DNA from: a virus
Length of the DNA stretch: 37,995 bases
IMG/VR virus record: IMGVR_UViG_3300046012_000501
Coordinates: 1-37,995 of that record
Reading direction: 5' to 3' (one strand)
Under the pieces are notes generated by a model that saw nothing but the letters and a program-made list of their open reading frames with translations, did not search any database and had not been told where the DNA came from. Made by a program: the position numbers and the translations under genes. Below are positions 15,839 through 23,358 of the stretch, one piece after another. Every line of letters begins with the position of its first letter. Position 1 is the first letter of the stretch.

Positions 15839-17200
15839 ATGGTAACGATTATAGACGATGAGTATAACGGGAATGTCTTTGGGCGCCTTGGTAAAGGAAT
15901 TGGAAAAGGTCTTAGCGAGCAACTTCCTAAAGAGATTGAAAGAAATAGATTATCCGCTGGCTTAAGGAAATTCGAACAGGAGAGCAAAGGCTTAACTCCC
16001 GTTCAGCAATTTACAAGGCTTGCCGGAATTCCTGGATTTACAGCCGAGCATTTATACACTTTAGCCCCTCTTTTAAAAGATCAGTCTATAAGAGAAGAGG
16101 GAGATAAAATAAGAAATGCGGGAGGAGGAAATCCGCCACCTTCTCAAGATGCATCGATGCCATTTGCTCAAAGCGCAAAACCACCTTCTCAAGATCAATA
16201 TAGCGAACAAAAAAATGTTGCATTAGATAATCCCTCACTGAAAAGCATTGAAGCAACCAAATCCCAATTAACTCCGATAGTTAGAAAATCCGACGAAGAG
16301 CTAATGCCAAGAGCGTCAGAACTGGCAGCTGGGAACATCCATACTTACCCAAGAGGAGCAATTGACGCATTACCGCGCGCTCGAGAAGAAGAAAATACTA
16401 GGATTGCAAATCTTGAAGAGCAAAGAAGAGTAGGGGATGTCGCAGACGCAATAGAGGAAAGAGTCAGAGAGGGATTGAGCACTCAATGGGGTAAAGATGC
16501 AACGGTTACTCAAGGTGCGACAGATTCAAACATTCCAGGAACCATCCAATCTAAACTACAGAGGAAATTGGTAAAGGACCTGGCAAATCCCAAAAATACA
16601 TTATCTGAGCAGCAGCTCATCACTAAATATGCGGAAATAGGAAAGGATATCGCCAAGGCCAAAACTATTTTAGATTCAAGAGCTGCCTCAAGCTTAAAGT
16701 CGGGTGATTACAGCCCTTCTAAAATTGGTACAACGATAGATGAGACAAGGAAAGCCTATAAAAAGGCAGAAGGACTTGAAGAGTTTCAAGATATTATTGC
16801 CAATAAATTCAATCTTTCAGCTCCAGGTTCATCCGCATTTGCATTCCCTCCAGAGAACCCAAACATCAATACTATTTTTAAAAAAATGCCTAAGCCCATA
16901 CAGGGTGAAATGGGTGCCTTTTATCCTGGCAAAGACCCTACCACTTTAGCCGTGGAAGCAGCGGATAAAATCTCTCCTTATATCACTGATAATGATAGCC
17001 TTTTAACTTATGCCGTTGAGGCTAAGAAAAACGGATTAAACGATTCAGCTTTTCTTAATAGGCTAAAACAAAATCGAGATGCAGGGATATTCAGCACAAA
17101 TGAAAGACAAGCTCGAGAAATTTCAAAAGGAATTCCTTTTTGGCCTGCAATGGGAGACATTTGGACAGGAATGAAAAACATATTCAAAGGTAAACCATGA
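15839..17200 (+). CDS. Large hydrophilic protein, probable ejection protein
   Basis: The 453-residue protein is almost wholly helical, with charged repeats (Glu, Lys, Arg, Ala) and several Asn/Ser-rich linkers, and no hydrophobic core. It lies between two Gly/Ala-rich proteins after the tail genes, which fits the set of three internal or ejection proteins of P22-like phages. I see no lytic transglycosylase or peptidase residues. It overlaps the next gene by four bases. Confidence 0.6.
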   Translation: MVTIIDDEYNGNVFGRLGKGIGKGLSEQLPKEIERNRLSAGLRKFEQESKGLTPVQQFTRLAGIPGFTAEHLYTLAPLLKDQSIREEGDKIRNAGGGNPPPSQDASMPFAQSAKPPSQDQYSEQKNVALDNPSLKSIEATKSQLTPIVRKSDEELMPRASELAAGNIHTYPRGAIDALPRAREEENTRIANLEEQRRVGDVADAIEERVREGLSTQWGKDATVTQGATDSNIPGTIQSKLQRKLVKDLANPKNTLSEQQLITKYAEIGKDIAKAKTILDSRAASSLKSGDYSPSKIGTTIDETRKAYKKAEGLEEFQDIIANKFNLSAPGSSAFAFPPENPNINTIFKKMPKPIQGEMGAFYPGKDPTTLAVEAADKISPYITDNDSLLTYAVEAKKNGLNDSAFLNRLKQNRDAGIFSTNERQAREISKGIPFWPAMGDIWTGMKNIFKGKP

Positions 17201-17961
17201 TTTCCAAAATATTACCTCTTCTTAATCGATTGATACCAAGCGATCTGGCTAAGAAGGCTTTAGAAAAGAAAATACCTGGTATGTCAAAGTTTTTTGCAGG
17301 AACCGCAGGCGCTGGATATAGCCTCGAATCAGCATTAGATTATGTTCGAGAGCAATTTGAGCAAATACCTGAAGAGGGATTGAGACCAGATCAGCAAGCA
17401 GGATTAAAGCGCGTCCAACAAGGAAATGTTGCGGGGAATGCTCTATCTAAGATTCCAAAAGCTGCCGCAACAGCTGCAACGGCTGGACTTGCGGGTGCTG
17501 CAATTCCAGGGGTAATCGGATCGCTATTTAATGGTGATCAAAAAGGTCAACCGCCTGCCAAAGAACCCTCCGAATTATCAAGAGAATCAATTTCTACTCA
17601 ATTTGAAGAGGCTCAGAAAGAGCAATCCTTAGCAAAAATAGCACCAGATATCGCACAGGAAATAGATTTTGATTTATCCAACGGCCTTACATTAGATGAT
17701 GCCATCGAAAATATCAAAGGGCAACCCGATATTCATGGAAAGCAGGTATCCAATTTAGAAAGAAATTTGAAGATGCCATTCGCGGAGATTGTAAAGCGGT
17801 TTTACACTAAAAACCAATCTCAGCCAAAGCAGCCAGCTCAAGGAACACAACAACAAGCGCCTCAACAACCACAGCCTAGTGGTCAGGGAAAAGAAGCACT
17901 TCTTCAAGGTATGAAAGCCATTACTGAAGCAATTCAAAAACGGATGAGAGGAAATGGATGA
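17197..17961 (+). CDS. Probable ejection protein with hydrophobic segment and Gln/Pro-rich tail
   Basis: A 254-residue protein coupled to its upstream neighbour by a four-base overlap. After a helical N terminus it has an Ala/Gly hydrophobic stretch (about 87-113), then a charged helical region and a low-complexity Gln/Pro tail (about 205-235). The alternation of hydrophobic and Gln-rich disordered parts resembles the proteins at 15242 and 15839, so they probably act together at genome entry. No catalytic motif is seen. A near-palindromic GTAAAGC-G-GTTTTAC lies inside the gene (17791-17805). Confidence 0.6.
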   Translation: MISKILPLLNRLIPSDLAKKALEKKIPGMSKFFAGTAGAGYSLESALDYVREQFEQIPEEGLRPDQQAGLKRVQQGNVAGNALSKIPKAAATAATAGLAGAAIPGVIGSLFNGDQKGQPPAKEPSELSRESISTQFEEAQKEQSLAKIAPDIAQEIDFDLSNGLTLDDAIENIKGQPDIHGKQVSNLERNLKMPFAEIVKRFYTKNQSQPKQPAQGTQQQAPQQPQPSGQGKEALLQGMKAITEAIQKRMRGNG

Positions 17962-18613
17962 TGATCTCCTACAGCTCATCGCCGCCTTTATGCAGCAACT
18001 TGAACAGTCTTATGATGAGTTAGACGATCGAGAAGCTCTACAAGTTGCGGAATTTCTTCAATCGATCATGCAGTTTATTGAAGAGGAGCAACTACCACAA
18101 GAACCCCCTCAAGAACCGCCTGGACCTGGAATGCAACCTATCCCTCAAGGCGCAGAATTGCTATGGATTCTAAGCGGGGAAGACCCTAACCGCTTCGTCA
18201 ATTACCTTCGAACTTATCCAGGCGAAGGATTACAGGACCTAGTTAATAATCCAGCTCATCTCGCTACAGTAATCGCACATCTTCAACAATTGCGCCCAGT
18301 CCAAGAACCAGGCGTTGGAGAAGGTGGCATTCCAAATACTGAGTTTCCTTCCAGTAATGTATCAGGAATGCAATACGATCCCAAGACTGGCAAACTGCTT
18401 GTCCGATTCCATGGAAATAAGGGAGAACCAGTTTATCAATATGATGGCGTACCTCCTCAAATATTCCAGCTCTTACAGCATGGGAATGCCTTTGCTCAGA
18501 CTAAGGGAAAAAACAAGTGGGGTGAGTGGTGGCCTATGAAGAATCCGTCTATTGGTGCTGCTCTGAATCAGTGGATAAAGAGAGCGGGATATCCTTATCA
18601 GAGGATACGTTAG
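17954..18613 (+). CDS. KTSC-domain protein
   Basis: The 219-residue protein begins with acidic helices, followed by a Pro/Glu/Gln-rich linker (about 50-65). Residues about 135-219 have a KTSC-like pattern: Ser-x2-Ser-x2-Met-Gln-Tyr-Asp, Leu-Leu-Val-Arg-Phe-His-Gly, Val-Tyr-Gln-Tyr-Asp-Gly-Val-Pro, and a later Phe-Ala-Gln-Thr-Lys. KTSC domains occur in lysyl-tRNA synthetase-related and phage proteins and are thought to bind nucleic acid. Why they are common near tail genes is unclear. It is the last gene of the forward structural run and converges with the small reverse operon at 18616. Confidence 0.7.
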   Translation: MDDDLLQLIAAFMQQLEQSYDELDDREALQVAEFLQSIMQFIEEEQLPQEPPQEPPGPGMQPIPQGAELLWILSGEDPNRFVNYLRTYPGEGLQDLVNNPAHLATVIAHLQQLRPVQEPGVGEGGIPNTEFPSSNVSGMQYDPKTGKLLVRFHGNKGEPVYQYDGVPPQIFQLLQHGNAFAQTKGKNKWGEWWPMKNPSIGAALNQWIKRAGYPYQRIR

Positions 18614-18615
18614 AT

Positions 18616-18735
18616 CTAGAAGAAGCACCCGCTAAAACCATAGACAAAACAGCCAATGATAATGAAGACACATATAGGGTCTACGATGTTTGCAAATATT
18701 TCTTCAACAAATTGATCTCTGGATTCATTTTTCAT
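18616..18735 (-). CDS. Very small membrane protein, last gene of the reverse cassette
   Basis: A 39-residue protein whose C-terminal half is one hydrophobic segment (Ile-Cys-Val-Phe-Ile-Ile-Ile-Gly-Cys-Phe and onward), ending in Cys-Phe-Phe. The ATG overlaps the preceding reverse stop (ATGA), a sign of translational coupling. It ends two bases from the KTSC gene stop, which is convergent. Candidate roles are holin-like or a small regulator of membrane permeability; nothing proves either. Confidence 0.55.
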   Translation of the reverse strand: MKNESRDQFVEEIFANIVDPICVFIIIGCFVYGFSGCFF

Positions 18736-18911
18736 TTTGCATTTCCTTCAGTCAATGATTTAACGGTAGTTGCTATTTTCTCAAGCATCTCATCATCTAG
18801 CCATTCTTCCATTGCAGCTAATAAAGCATTGTTAAATCTTTCTGTTTTCTGAAAAGAAAGTATCATATTCTCGTAATTTTCAAATAAAAGCTTTGTACGG
18901 TCTTCTTCCAT
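18732..18911 (-). CDS. Small helical protein in the reverse cassette
   Basis: A 59-residue acidic, helical protein with Met-Glu-Glu-Asp at its start and Leu-Leu-Ala-Ala-Met-Glu-Glu-Trp in the middle. The start overlaps the upstream stop (TAATG) and the stop overlaps the next start (ATGA). The chain of overlaps makes coding likely despite the size. No family is recognised. Confidence 0.6.
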   Translation of the reverse strand: MEEDRTKLLFENYENMILSFQKTERFNNALLAAMEEWLDDEMLEKIATTVKSLTEGNAK

Positions 18912-19108
18912 TATTTTTCTCCCTTATGCAGCAAAAACACAATCTGCCTTTGCAGACTTTCAACCTCTTTCTGAAGCTCATCAAAACGCCCAAACAATCC
19001 GCGCCGTAGATTGTTTTGTTTAGCCTTTAGCTCATTCAATTCCATCCACATCAATTTGTCTTTGGTAATGGGAAGATCCCAAAAGGAGAGTTGTTTTTGT
19101 GCGCTCAT
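18911..19108 (-). CDS. Small coiled-coil protein in the reverse cassette
   Basis: A 65-residue hydrophilic protein with a Leu/Glu/Gln heptad pattern over about residues 22-60, probably a coiled coil, and an N-terminal Leu-Ser-Phe-Trp-Asp-Leu-Pro segment. It is coupled on both sides by overlapping start and stop codons. It may partner one of the adjacent membrane proteins; its role is unknown. Confidence 0.65.
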   Translation of the reverse strand: MSAQKQLSFWDLPITKDKLMWMELNELKAKQNNLRRGLFGRFDELQKEVESLQRQIVFLLHKGEK

Positions 19109-19251
19109 CTCTTTTCTTCAAGCCTTTCAATTTTAACTTCTAATTTCGCAACACGCTCTTTTATGTCCGCAATATAGATAATGCAAGTCAAAAAACTTAT
19201 CATTACAGCTACATAGACTCCCAACTTTTCCCAGTTAACGTCCTTTTGCAT
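19105..19251 (-). CDS. Small membrane protein with coiled-coil tail
   Basis: A 48-residue protein with a hydrophobic span at about residues 10-27 (Leu-Gly-Val-Tyr-Val-Ala-Val-Met-Ile), then a Lys/Glu/Arg/Leu heptad tail. It starts inside the end of the previous reverse gene and its stop overlaps the next start. Span-plus-coil order is also seen at 7416-7655. It recalls small phage lysis-accessory proteins of the XhlA kind, which have similar parts in another order, so this is only a lead. Confidence 0.6.
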   Translation of the reverse strand: MQKDVNWEKLGVYVAVMISFLTCIIYIADIKERVAKLEVKIERLEEKR

Positions 19252-19321
19252 GCGGTATACTCCAATAGATACCCCAGCTCAGCAAGCCTAAGCAAAAAAT
19301 TGTGGCTATAACCCAGATCAT
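19235..19321 (-). CDS. 28-residue membrane peptide
   Basis: A very short protein that is mostly one membrane span (Trp-Val-Ile-Ala-Thr-Ile-Phe-Cys-Leu-Gly-Leu-Leu-Ser-Trp-Gly-Ile) with a basic end. A GGAGG site lies just upstream of the ATG, which is strong support for translation of such a short frame. It overlaps the next gene by 17 bases. It could be a toxin-like, holin-like or regulatory peptide. Confidence 0.55.
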   Translation of the reverse strand: MIWVIATIFCLGLLSWGIYWSIPHAKGR

Positions 19322-19343
19322 AATTACCTCCTTCCTAAGAAGC

Positions 19344-19538
19344 TCATTTTATGGTTCTCTCAATTTCCAATTCTTTAAGCGAATAGATCATTTCCAAAAC
19401 ATGTTGATATGCAATATGCATTCCTTCCTTATGATCTTCCGAATGGAATGTGTTTTTTAACATAAAATCGATATATTTCTTGTTTCGGGTGATCTCTTGT
19501 TCCAAATGCAGCAAAACATCATTGGCATTCACTTTCAT
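19344..19538 (-). CDS. Small hydrophilic protein, first gene of the reverse cassette
   Basis: A 64-residue, His/Glu/Lys-rich helical protein. A promoter (19560-19588) and an AGGGG ribosome binding site lie just upstream, so it begins the six-gene reverse operon. No family is recognised. Confidence 0.7.
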   Translation of the reverse strand: MKVNANDVLLHLEQEITRNKKYIDFMLKNTFHSEDHKEGMHIAYQHVLEMIYSLKELEIERTIK

Positions 19539-19559
19539 GTTGCAAGCCCCTTTCTTCTA

Positions 19560-19588
19560 ATGATAATCATCTTATCGATATAATTCAA
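19560..19588 (-). promoter_or_regulatory. Promoter of the reverse small-gene cassette
   Basis: Read on the minus strand: TTGAAT (19588-19583), a 17-base spacer, then TATCAT (19565-19560). Transcription would start about 10-15 bases before the ATG at 19538. Confidence 0.55.
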
Positions 19589-19626
19589 TGACTTTCATTA
19601 TCTTTTTCCTTAATTATTTTCATAAC

Positions 19627-19657
19627 TTGCATTGCTAATATAAATTTACTTTAGTAT
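19627..19657 (+). promoter_or_regulatory. Possible promoter for the main fibre gene
   Basis: TTGCAT (19627-19632) and TAGTAT (19652-19657) are separated by 19 bases, longer than ideal; TTAGTA one base earlier gives 18. It is placed relative to its leader much like the capsid promoter at 7735-7763. Confidence 0.4.
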
Positions 19658-19676
19658 GTTGTTGGTAGCGTAAAGC

Positions 19677-19764
19677 AAGACTTCGCTCCTCTTGAGTCTT
19701 AGGCTGTAAATACGATCTTCGCCTTCGTAGAAATTTTTAACTTGAAAATTTTACGAAGGTTTTT
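19677..19764 (+). promoter_or_regulatory. Structured 5' leader of the main fibre gene
   Basis: AAGACT (19677-19682) pairs with AGTCTT (19695-19700). CCTTCGTA (19722-19729) pairs perfectly with TACGAAGG (19752-19759), with further A/T pairing inside. The GAAGG ribosome binding site is in the 3' arm and is followed by five T and the ATG. The stem plus T run also resembles an attenuator. The order of elements (CTTCGCT, GGCTG, TCGCC, closing stem) parallels the capsid leader. Confidence 0.6.
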
Positions 19765-22236
19765 ATGGCAGCCAGCTCAATTTCTTCCAATCCCTTGGGT
19801 TATACAGGGGTAAACTTCACTCAAAATCCTCCTCTTATACCAGCAAAAAGAGCACCGACTTCACAAGATATCTACACAGTTGGGACTCGATGGTCAAATG
19901 GAGCAGTAAATCCGCCAGTACTTTATACAACATCAGGTAATGGTGTTTGGAATATTGGTGACAACACTTACGCTACTACAAGTGCCCCTGGTATCGTACA
20001 GCTCGCCACATCGGGCCAAATGTCGACTGGAACATCAACGACGCTTGTTCCAGCAGTCAAAACAATATTCGACTATGTAAATGCCTTAGTCATTGCAGGT
20101 GCCCCGATTGCTCAAACGGGTGTAACGGGAATCTCCAATTTAGCCACAGATGCGCAAGCGGTCGCGGGTACGGCAACCACACCTGGCGTTACAGCCTTGG
20201 CAGTGCAGCCTTCTAACTTGGCAGCTGTTTTTGCAGCTCCTCCAGCTACCGGGGGGACAACACCTGCTGCCGGAGCTTTCACAACCCTATCCGCAAGCTC
20301 AACCCTCACCGTTACTGGTCTAGCCACATTGAATGGCTCAGCTACTGTTGTTACGGGTGCTACAGCCTTAAATCTGGGCGCTGATGCATCTACGGGGGCG
20401 ATTAACCTCGGTACAGGGGCCGGAGCTCGCGTAATTACGCTGGGAAATGTGACGGGCGCAACAGCTGTCGCAATCAACACGGGCACGGGTAGCTTCACCG
20501 TCACATCGACAGGTACGGGCGATATTGTCTTAAATTCGGCCGATACCGTTTTAATTGATTCAGCGGGCGTTTTAGAACTCAATTCATCGGCTGGTGTCAT
20601 CGGAATTGGTAATGACGCGGTCGCTCAAAATATAAATATAGGTACTGGGGCCGCTCAGCGCGTGATAACCCTCGGCAATAGCACATCGGCTACGCAAGTA
20701 GTCATCAACGCTGGAACGGCTGGGGTGACTGTGGGAGCAAATGCGATCGCACAACCAGTCGTAATAGGCAACCAAACTGGTGCAACTTCCGTAACGATTG
20801 ATTCAGGTACAGGTGCTATCAATATTGGTACGGCGATTGCCAAAACGATCACCCTCGGAAATGTCACAGGAGCTACCGGAGTCGCGATAAATGTCGGTAC
20901 CGGAAACTTTGCTCTGAATGGCGCAGCAACATCAACTTATGCGATTGGTTTGGCTACGACAACGGGCTCCATAACCATCGGAGGCACCGCCCAAACGGGC
21001 GATCTGGTCCTTGGATCATCTTCGGGTACTAATGCCGTTAAAATTATGAATGGAGCGGGAGCTGGAACGCTTTCGCTAGGTGTCGTTCAAACAGCCGGAG
21101 CCATCAATCTGGGCACCGCAATGACGACAGGCACACTCGGAATCGGTGGTACAGGCGCTCATACAGGAAATATTTTAATTGCTCCAGGAACAGGGGCTCA
21201 AACTGTTGCCATAGCCAATTCGACAGGGGGAAAAACGGTCCAAATAGCCACAGGGGCCGGAGCGAACCTAGTGTCTCTAGGTAGTAGCACAGGGGCAAGC
21301 TCATTGACTTTCCTTACAGGCACGGGCAACTTTAGCCTCGACGGTAACGCTGCAACGACATACGCAGTCGGAGCCTCAACAACTACAGGCACGATGACCA
21401 TCGGGGGCACCGCACAAACAGGCACCCTAACAGTTGGTTCGTCTTCTGGAACTAATATTTTGGCTCTAGGCGTAGGTTCAGGGGCAACTACTGTCAATAT
21501 CGCCACAGGAGCGACAAGCGCGAAAGCGGTAAATATTGCCACAGGGGCTGTCGCGAACGTGACAGTTATCGGGACAATTTCAGGTGCTTCGTCTCTAAGC
21601 CTACTTGCAGGCACGGGCAACTTTAGCCTCGACGGCGCAGCAACTACAAACTATACATTCGGCCCTACAACTACTTCTGGAACCTTTAATATCGGAGGCA
21701 CCGGCGCTAACACGGGCACGGCCACGATTTTTGGCGGTACAGGCGCCCAGACAATCAATTTAGCCAATTCAACAGGTGTCAAGACAATCAATCTCTGTGG
21801 CGATTCGGCGACTTCGGCCAACGTTATAAAAATTGGCACGGGGGCCGCGGCTCAAACGGTGACCTTAGGCTCAACAAACACCACTTCGACAACAACAATC
21901 CAAGCCGGATCGGGCTTAGTCAACGTTGCTGGAAATTTAAGCCTAACATCATCGGCCACTCAATTACGAGTAAAAGGCGGAGCCGTAACAGACTTCATCG
22001 GATCAAGTGTTCTCGTTTTAGGTACGGTGACAATAGCAAATACCAACATTGCTGCGGGAGATAGAATCTTTCTTTCAAGACTTGCAGCAAACGGCTCTGT
22101 AACTTTGGGTGAACTGACCTATTCAATCAGTGCGGCCACAAGCTTTACAGTGACAAGTTTGATGGTAACTACACCTGCATCAACTCAAACCGCGGATGTT
22201 TCATCCTTCGCGTATTTTATCGTAAGACAAACTTAA
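19765..22236 (+). CDS. Large tail fibre/adhesin with beta repeats
   Basis: The 823-residue protein is dominated by short repeats built on Gly-Thr-Gly, Ile-Thr-Leu-Gly-Asn-x-Thr-Gly-Ala-Thr and Ile-Gly-Gly-Thr-(Ala/Gly), from about residue 185 to 720. That pattern suggests a trimeric beta-helix or beta-prism fibre shaft. The first 60 residues have a Tyr-Thr-Gly-Val-Asn-Phe-Thr-Gln-Asn-Pro-Pro segment likely to attach to the tail. The last 90 are a non-repetitive beta module, perhaps the tip or trimerisation domain. It would be the main receptor-binding fibre. Coding repeats occur at DNA level too (for example 21317-21344 and 21608-21635). Confidence 0.8.
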   Translation: MAASSISSNPLGYTGVNFTQNPPLIPAKRAPTSQDIYTVGTRWSNGAVNPPVLYTTSGNGVWNIGDNTYATTSAPGIVQLATSGQMSTGTSTTLVPAVKTIFDYVNALVIAGAPIAQTGVTGISNLATDAQAVAGTATTPGVTALAVQPSNLAAVFAAPPATGGTTPAAGAFTTLSASSTLTVTGLATLNGSATVVTGATALNLGADASTGAINLGTGAGARVITLGNVTGATAVAINTGTGSFTVTSTGTGDIVLNSADTVLIDSAGVLELNSSAGVIGIGNDAVAQNINIGTGAAQRVITLGNSTSATQVVINAGTAGVTVGANAIAQPVVIGNQTGATSVTIDSGTGAINIGTAIAKTITLGNVTGATGVAINVGTGNFALNGAATSTYAIGLATTTGSITIGGTAQTGDLVLGSSSGTNAVKIMNGAGAGTLSLGVVQTAGAINLGTAMTTGTLGIGGTGAHTGNILIAPGTGAQTVAIANSTGGKTVQIATGAGANLVSLGSSTGASSLTFLTGTGNFSLDGNAATTYAVGASTTTGTMTIGGTAQTGTLTVGSSSGTNILALGVGSGATTVNIATGATSAKAVNIATGAVANVTVIGTISGASSLSLLAGTGNFSLDGAATTNYTFGPTTTSGTFNIGGTGANTGTATIFGGTGAQTINLANSTGVKTINLCGDSATSANVIKIGTGAAAQTVTLGSTNTTSTTTIQAGSGLVNVAGNLSLTSSATQLRVKGGAVTDFIGSSVLVLGTVTIANTNIAAGDRIFLSRLAANGSVTLGELTYSISAATSFTVTSLMVTTPASTQTADVSSFAYFIVRQT
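21317..21635 (+). repeat. Exact 28-bp direct repeats inside the fibre gene
   Basis: The stretch at 21317-21344 recurs exactly at 21608-21635 and encodes Gly-Thr-Gly-Asn-Phe-Ser-Leu-Asp-Gly. Identity at the nucleotide level implies recent duplication or gene conversion within the shaft. Confidence 0.75.
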
Positions 22237-22257
22237 AAAAACAAAGGCAAATTACTA

Positions 22258-22473
22258 ATGATTAAGAATGTTGTGAAATTAGAGCAGATCATAGAAGGCA
22301 AACAAGGTGTATTTTTCTGTGAAAATGATACCCCCTTGCATATTGCAAAAGAGATGCTTTTCCAGTTTATGAAGTATCTCGGCCAAGTAGAAGACAATGC
22401 TAAAGCACAACAAGAATCAGAAGTAAAAGAGCCAGAAATTCCAACACAAGATGCTTGCGTAACGGAAGGATAA
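22258..22473 (+). CDS. Small acidic protein between fibre genes
   Basis: A 71-residue protein with a folded-looking N-terminal part (Val-Val-Lys-Leu-Glu-Gln-Ile) and a Glu/Pro/Gln-rich acidic end. It begins 21 bases after the fibre stop and ends one base before the next ATG. It could be a fibre chaperone by place; no family is recognised. Confidence 0.7.
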   Translation: MIKNVVKLEQIIEGKQGVFFCENDTPLHIAKEMLFQFMKYLGQVEDNAKAQQESEVKEPEIPTQDACVTEG

Positions 22474-22474
22474 A

Positions 22475-22810
22475 ATGGCCGAAATTTCGACTTTTCAGTG
22501 CATTACAGCAGCTTCATTTAATCTAGCTGGATTATCAGGAACATTCCAGGCCCTCAATGGGTCTGGGTTTTCCGATGATATCAAAATCCTAAAGATTTTC
22601 AACCCCAGCACGACTACGGGGATTGACATAAGCTATGACGGGGTGAACAAACACGATTACTGGCCTCCAGGCGCTACGCTCATTATCGATCTGCAAACTA
22701 ACCATGCGGATGATCAGGGCGAGGGAACTCTCTATGGGCGTAAGGGTCAGATCATTTACGGACGAACCTCTAGCACAAGCACCCAACTACAAATAGCTGG
22801 GTACAGATGA
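22475..22810 (+). CDS. Small beta-rich tail-associated protein
   Basis: A 111-residue protein with a beta pattern. It includes Ile-Phe-Asn-Pro-Ser-Thr-Thr-Thr-Gly, Ile-Ser-Tyr-Asp-Gly, and Trp-Pro-Pro-Gly-Ala-Thr. This arrangement is familiar from small proteins in environmental phage fibre clusters, probably a virion surface beta-sandwich. Its stop overlaps the next start by four bases. Confidence 0.7.
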   Translation: MAEISTFQCITAASFNLAGLSGTFQALNGSGFSDDIKILKIFNPSTTTGIDISYDGVNKHDYWPPGATLIIDLQTNHADDQGEGTLYGRKGQIIYGRTSSTSTQLQIAGYR

Positions 22811-23358
22811 GTCAATTTTTTGTAGACCCCTCAGCTGCTCCACCACCACCTGGCACCGTTACAGATTTAACGGGCGACACGGGAACAAATCCAGTTCCTC
22901 CAGATGGTGCAAATAATATCAATATTTTTGGAGATACGGCAGCTCCAGGCATCGTAACTCGAGGCGATATCGCTTCGAATACGCTCTTTGTCGGGCTTGC
23001 GCAAGCAACTGTTTGCGGAACTGGCTCTACCATAAACACAGCGACCGTTGATTTGGTAACTCTTGCCTTAGGCGCTTCGGCTGCAACCTACTCTCTAAAT
23101 GCGATAGTTGCCGGAAAAGCAGCTACTCAATCAGGAGTTGGGGGAACGGCTGCCGGAACATTTAAAACCGATGGTGCAACGGCTACTTTGATTAACTCAG
23201 TTGATCTCATCATCAATCGCGATCTTGTCGTTTCTGGAGCTAGCTTTACATTGGTAGTCTCTGGGGGAAACGTGATCTTAAGAGCTACTGGAAGCCTTGG
23301 CACAGTGATTAACTGGAAGGGCTGCATTACTTACACATCAGTTACGGCAGGGGTATAA
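22807..23358 (+). CDS. Beta-rich fibre-cluster protein
   Basis: A 183-residue protein with a Pro-rich N terminus (Ala-Ala-Pro-Pro-Pro-Pro-Gly), then Thr/Ala/Gly-rich strands and a C-terminal Leu-Val-Val-Ser-Gly-Gly-Asn-Val-Ile region. Coupled on both sides (ATGA at 22807, TAATG at 23356). Composition matches tail fibre or baseplate-like accessory proteins. The proline-rich start may be a flexible anchor. Confidence 0.7.
   Translation: MSQFFVDPSAAPPPPGTVTDLTGDTGTNPVPPDGANNINIFGDTAAPGIVTRGDIASNTLFVGLAQATVCGTGSTINTATVDLVTLALGASAATYSLNAIVAGKAATQSGVGGTAAGTFKTDGATATLINSVDLIINRDLVVSGASFTLVVSGGNVILRATGSLGTVINWKGCITYTSVTAGV

Noticed and set aside
18526-18852. Forward frame of 108 codons after the KTSC domain
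   Set aside because: It is an alternate frame of the KTSC gene end and crosses the convergent reverse genes at 18616-18911, which have coupled starts.
20112-21839. Several reverse-strand frames (60-160 codons) within the fibre gene
   Set aside because: They are made of Pro/Val/Ala repeats mirroring the Gly/Thr/Ala codon repeats of the forward fibre gene and lack ribosome sites. They are best explained as mirror readings.
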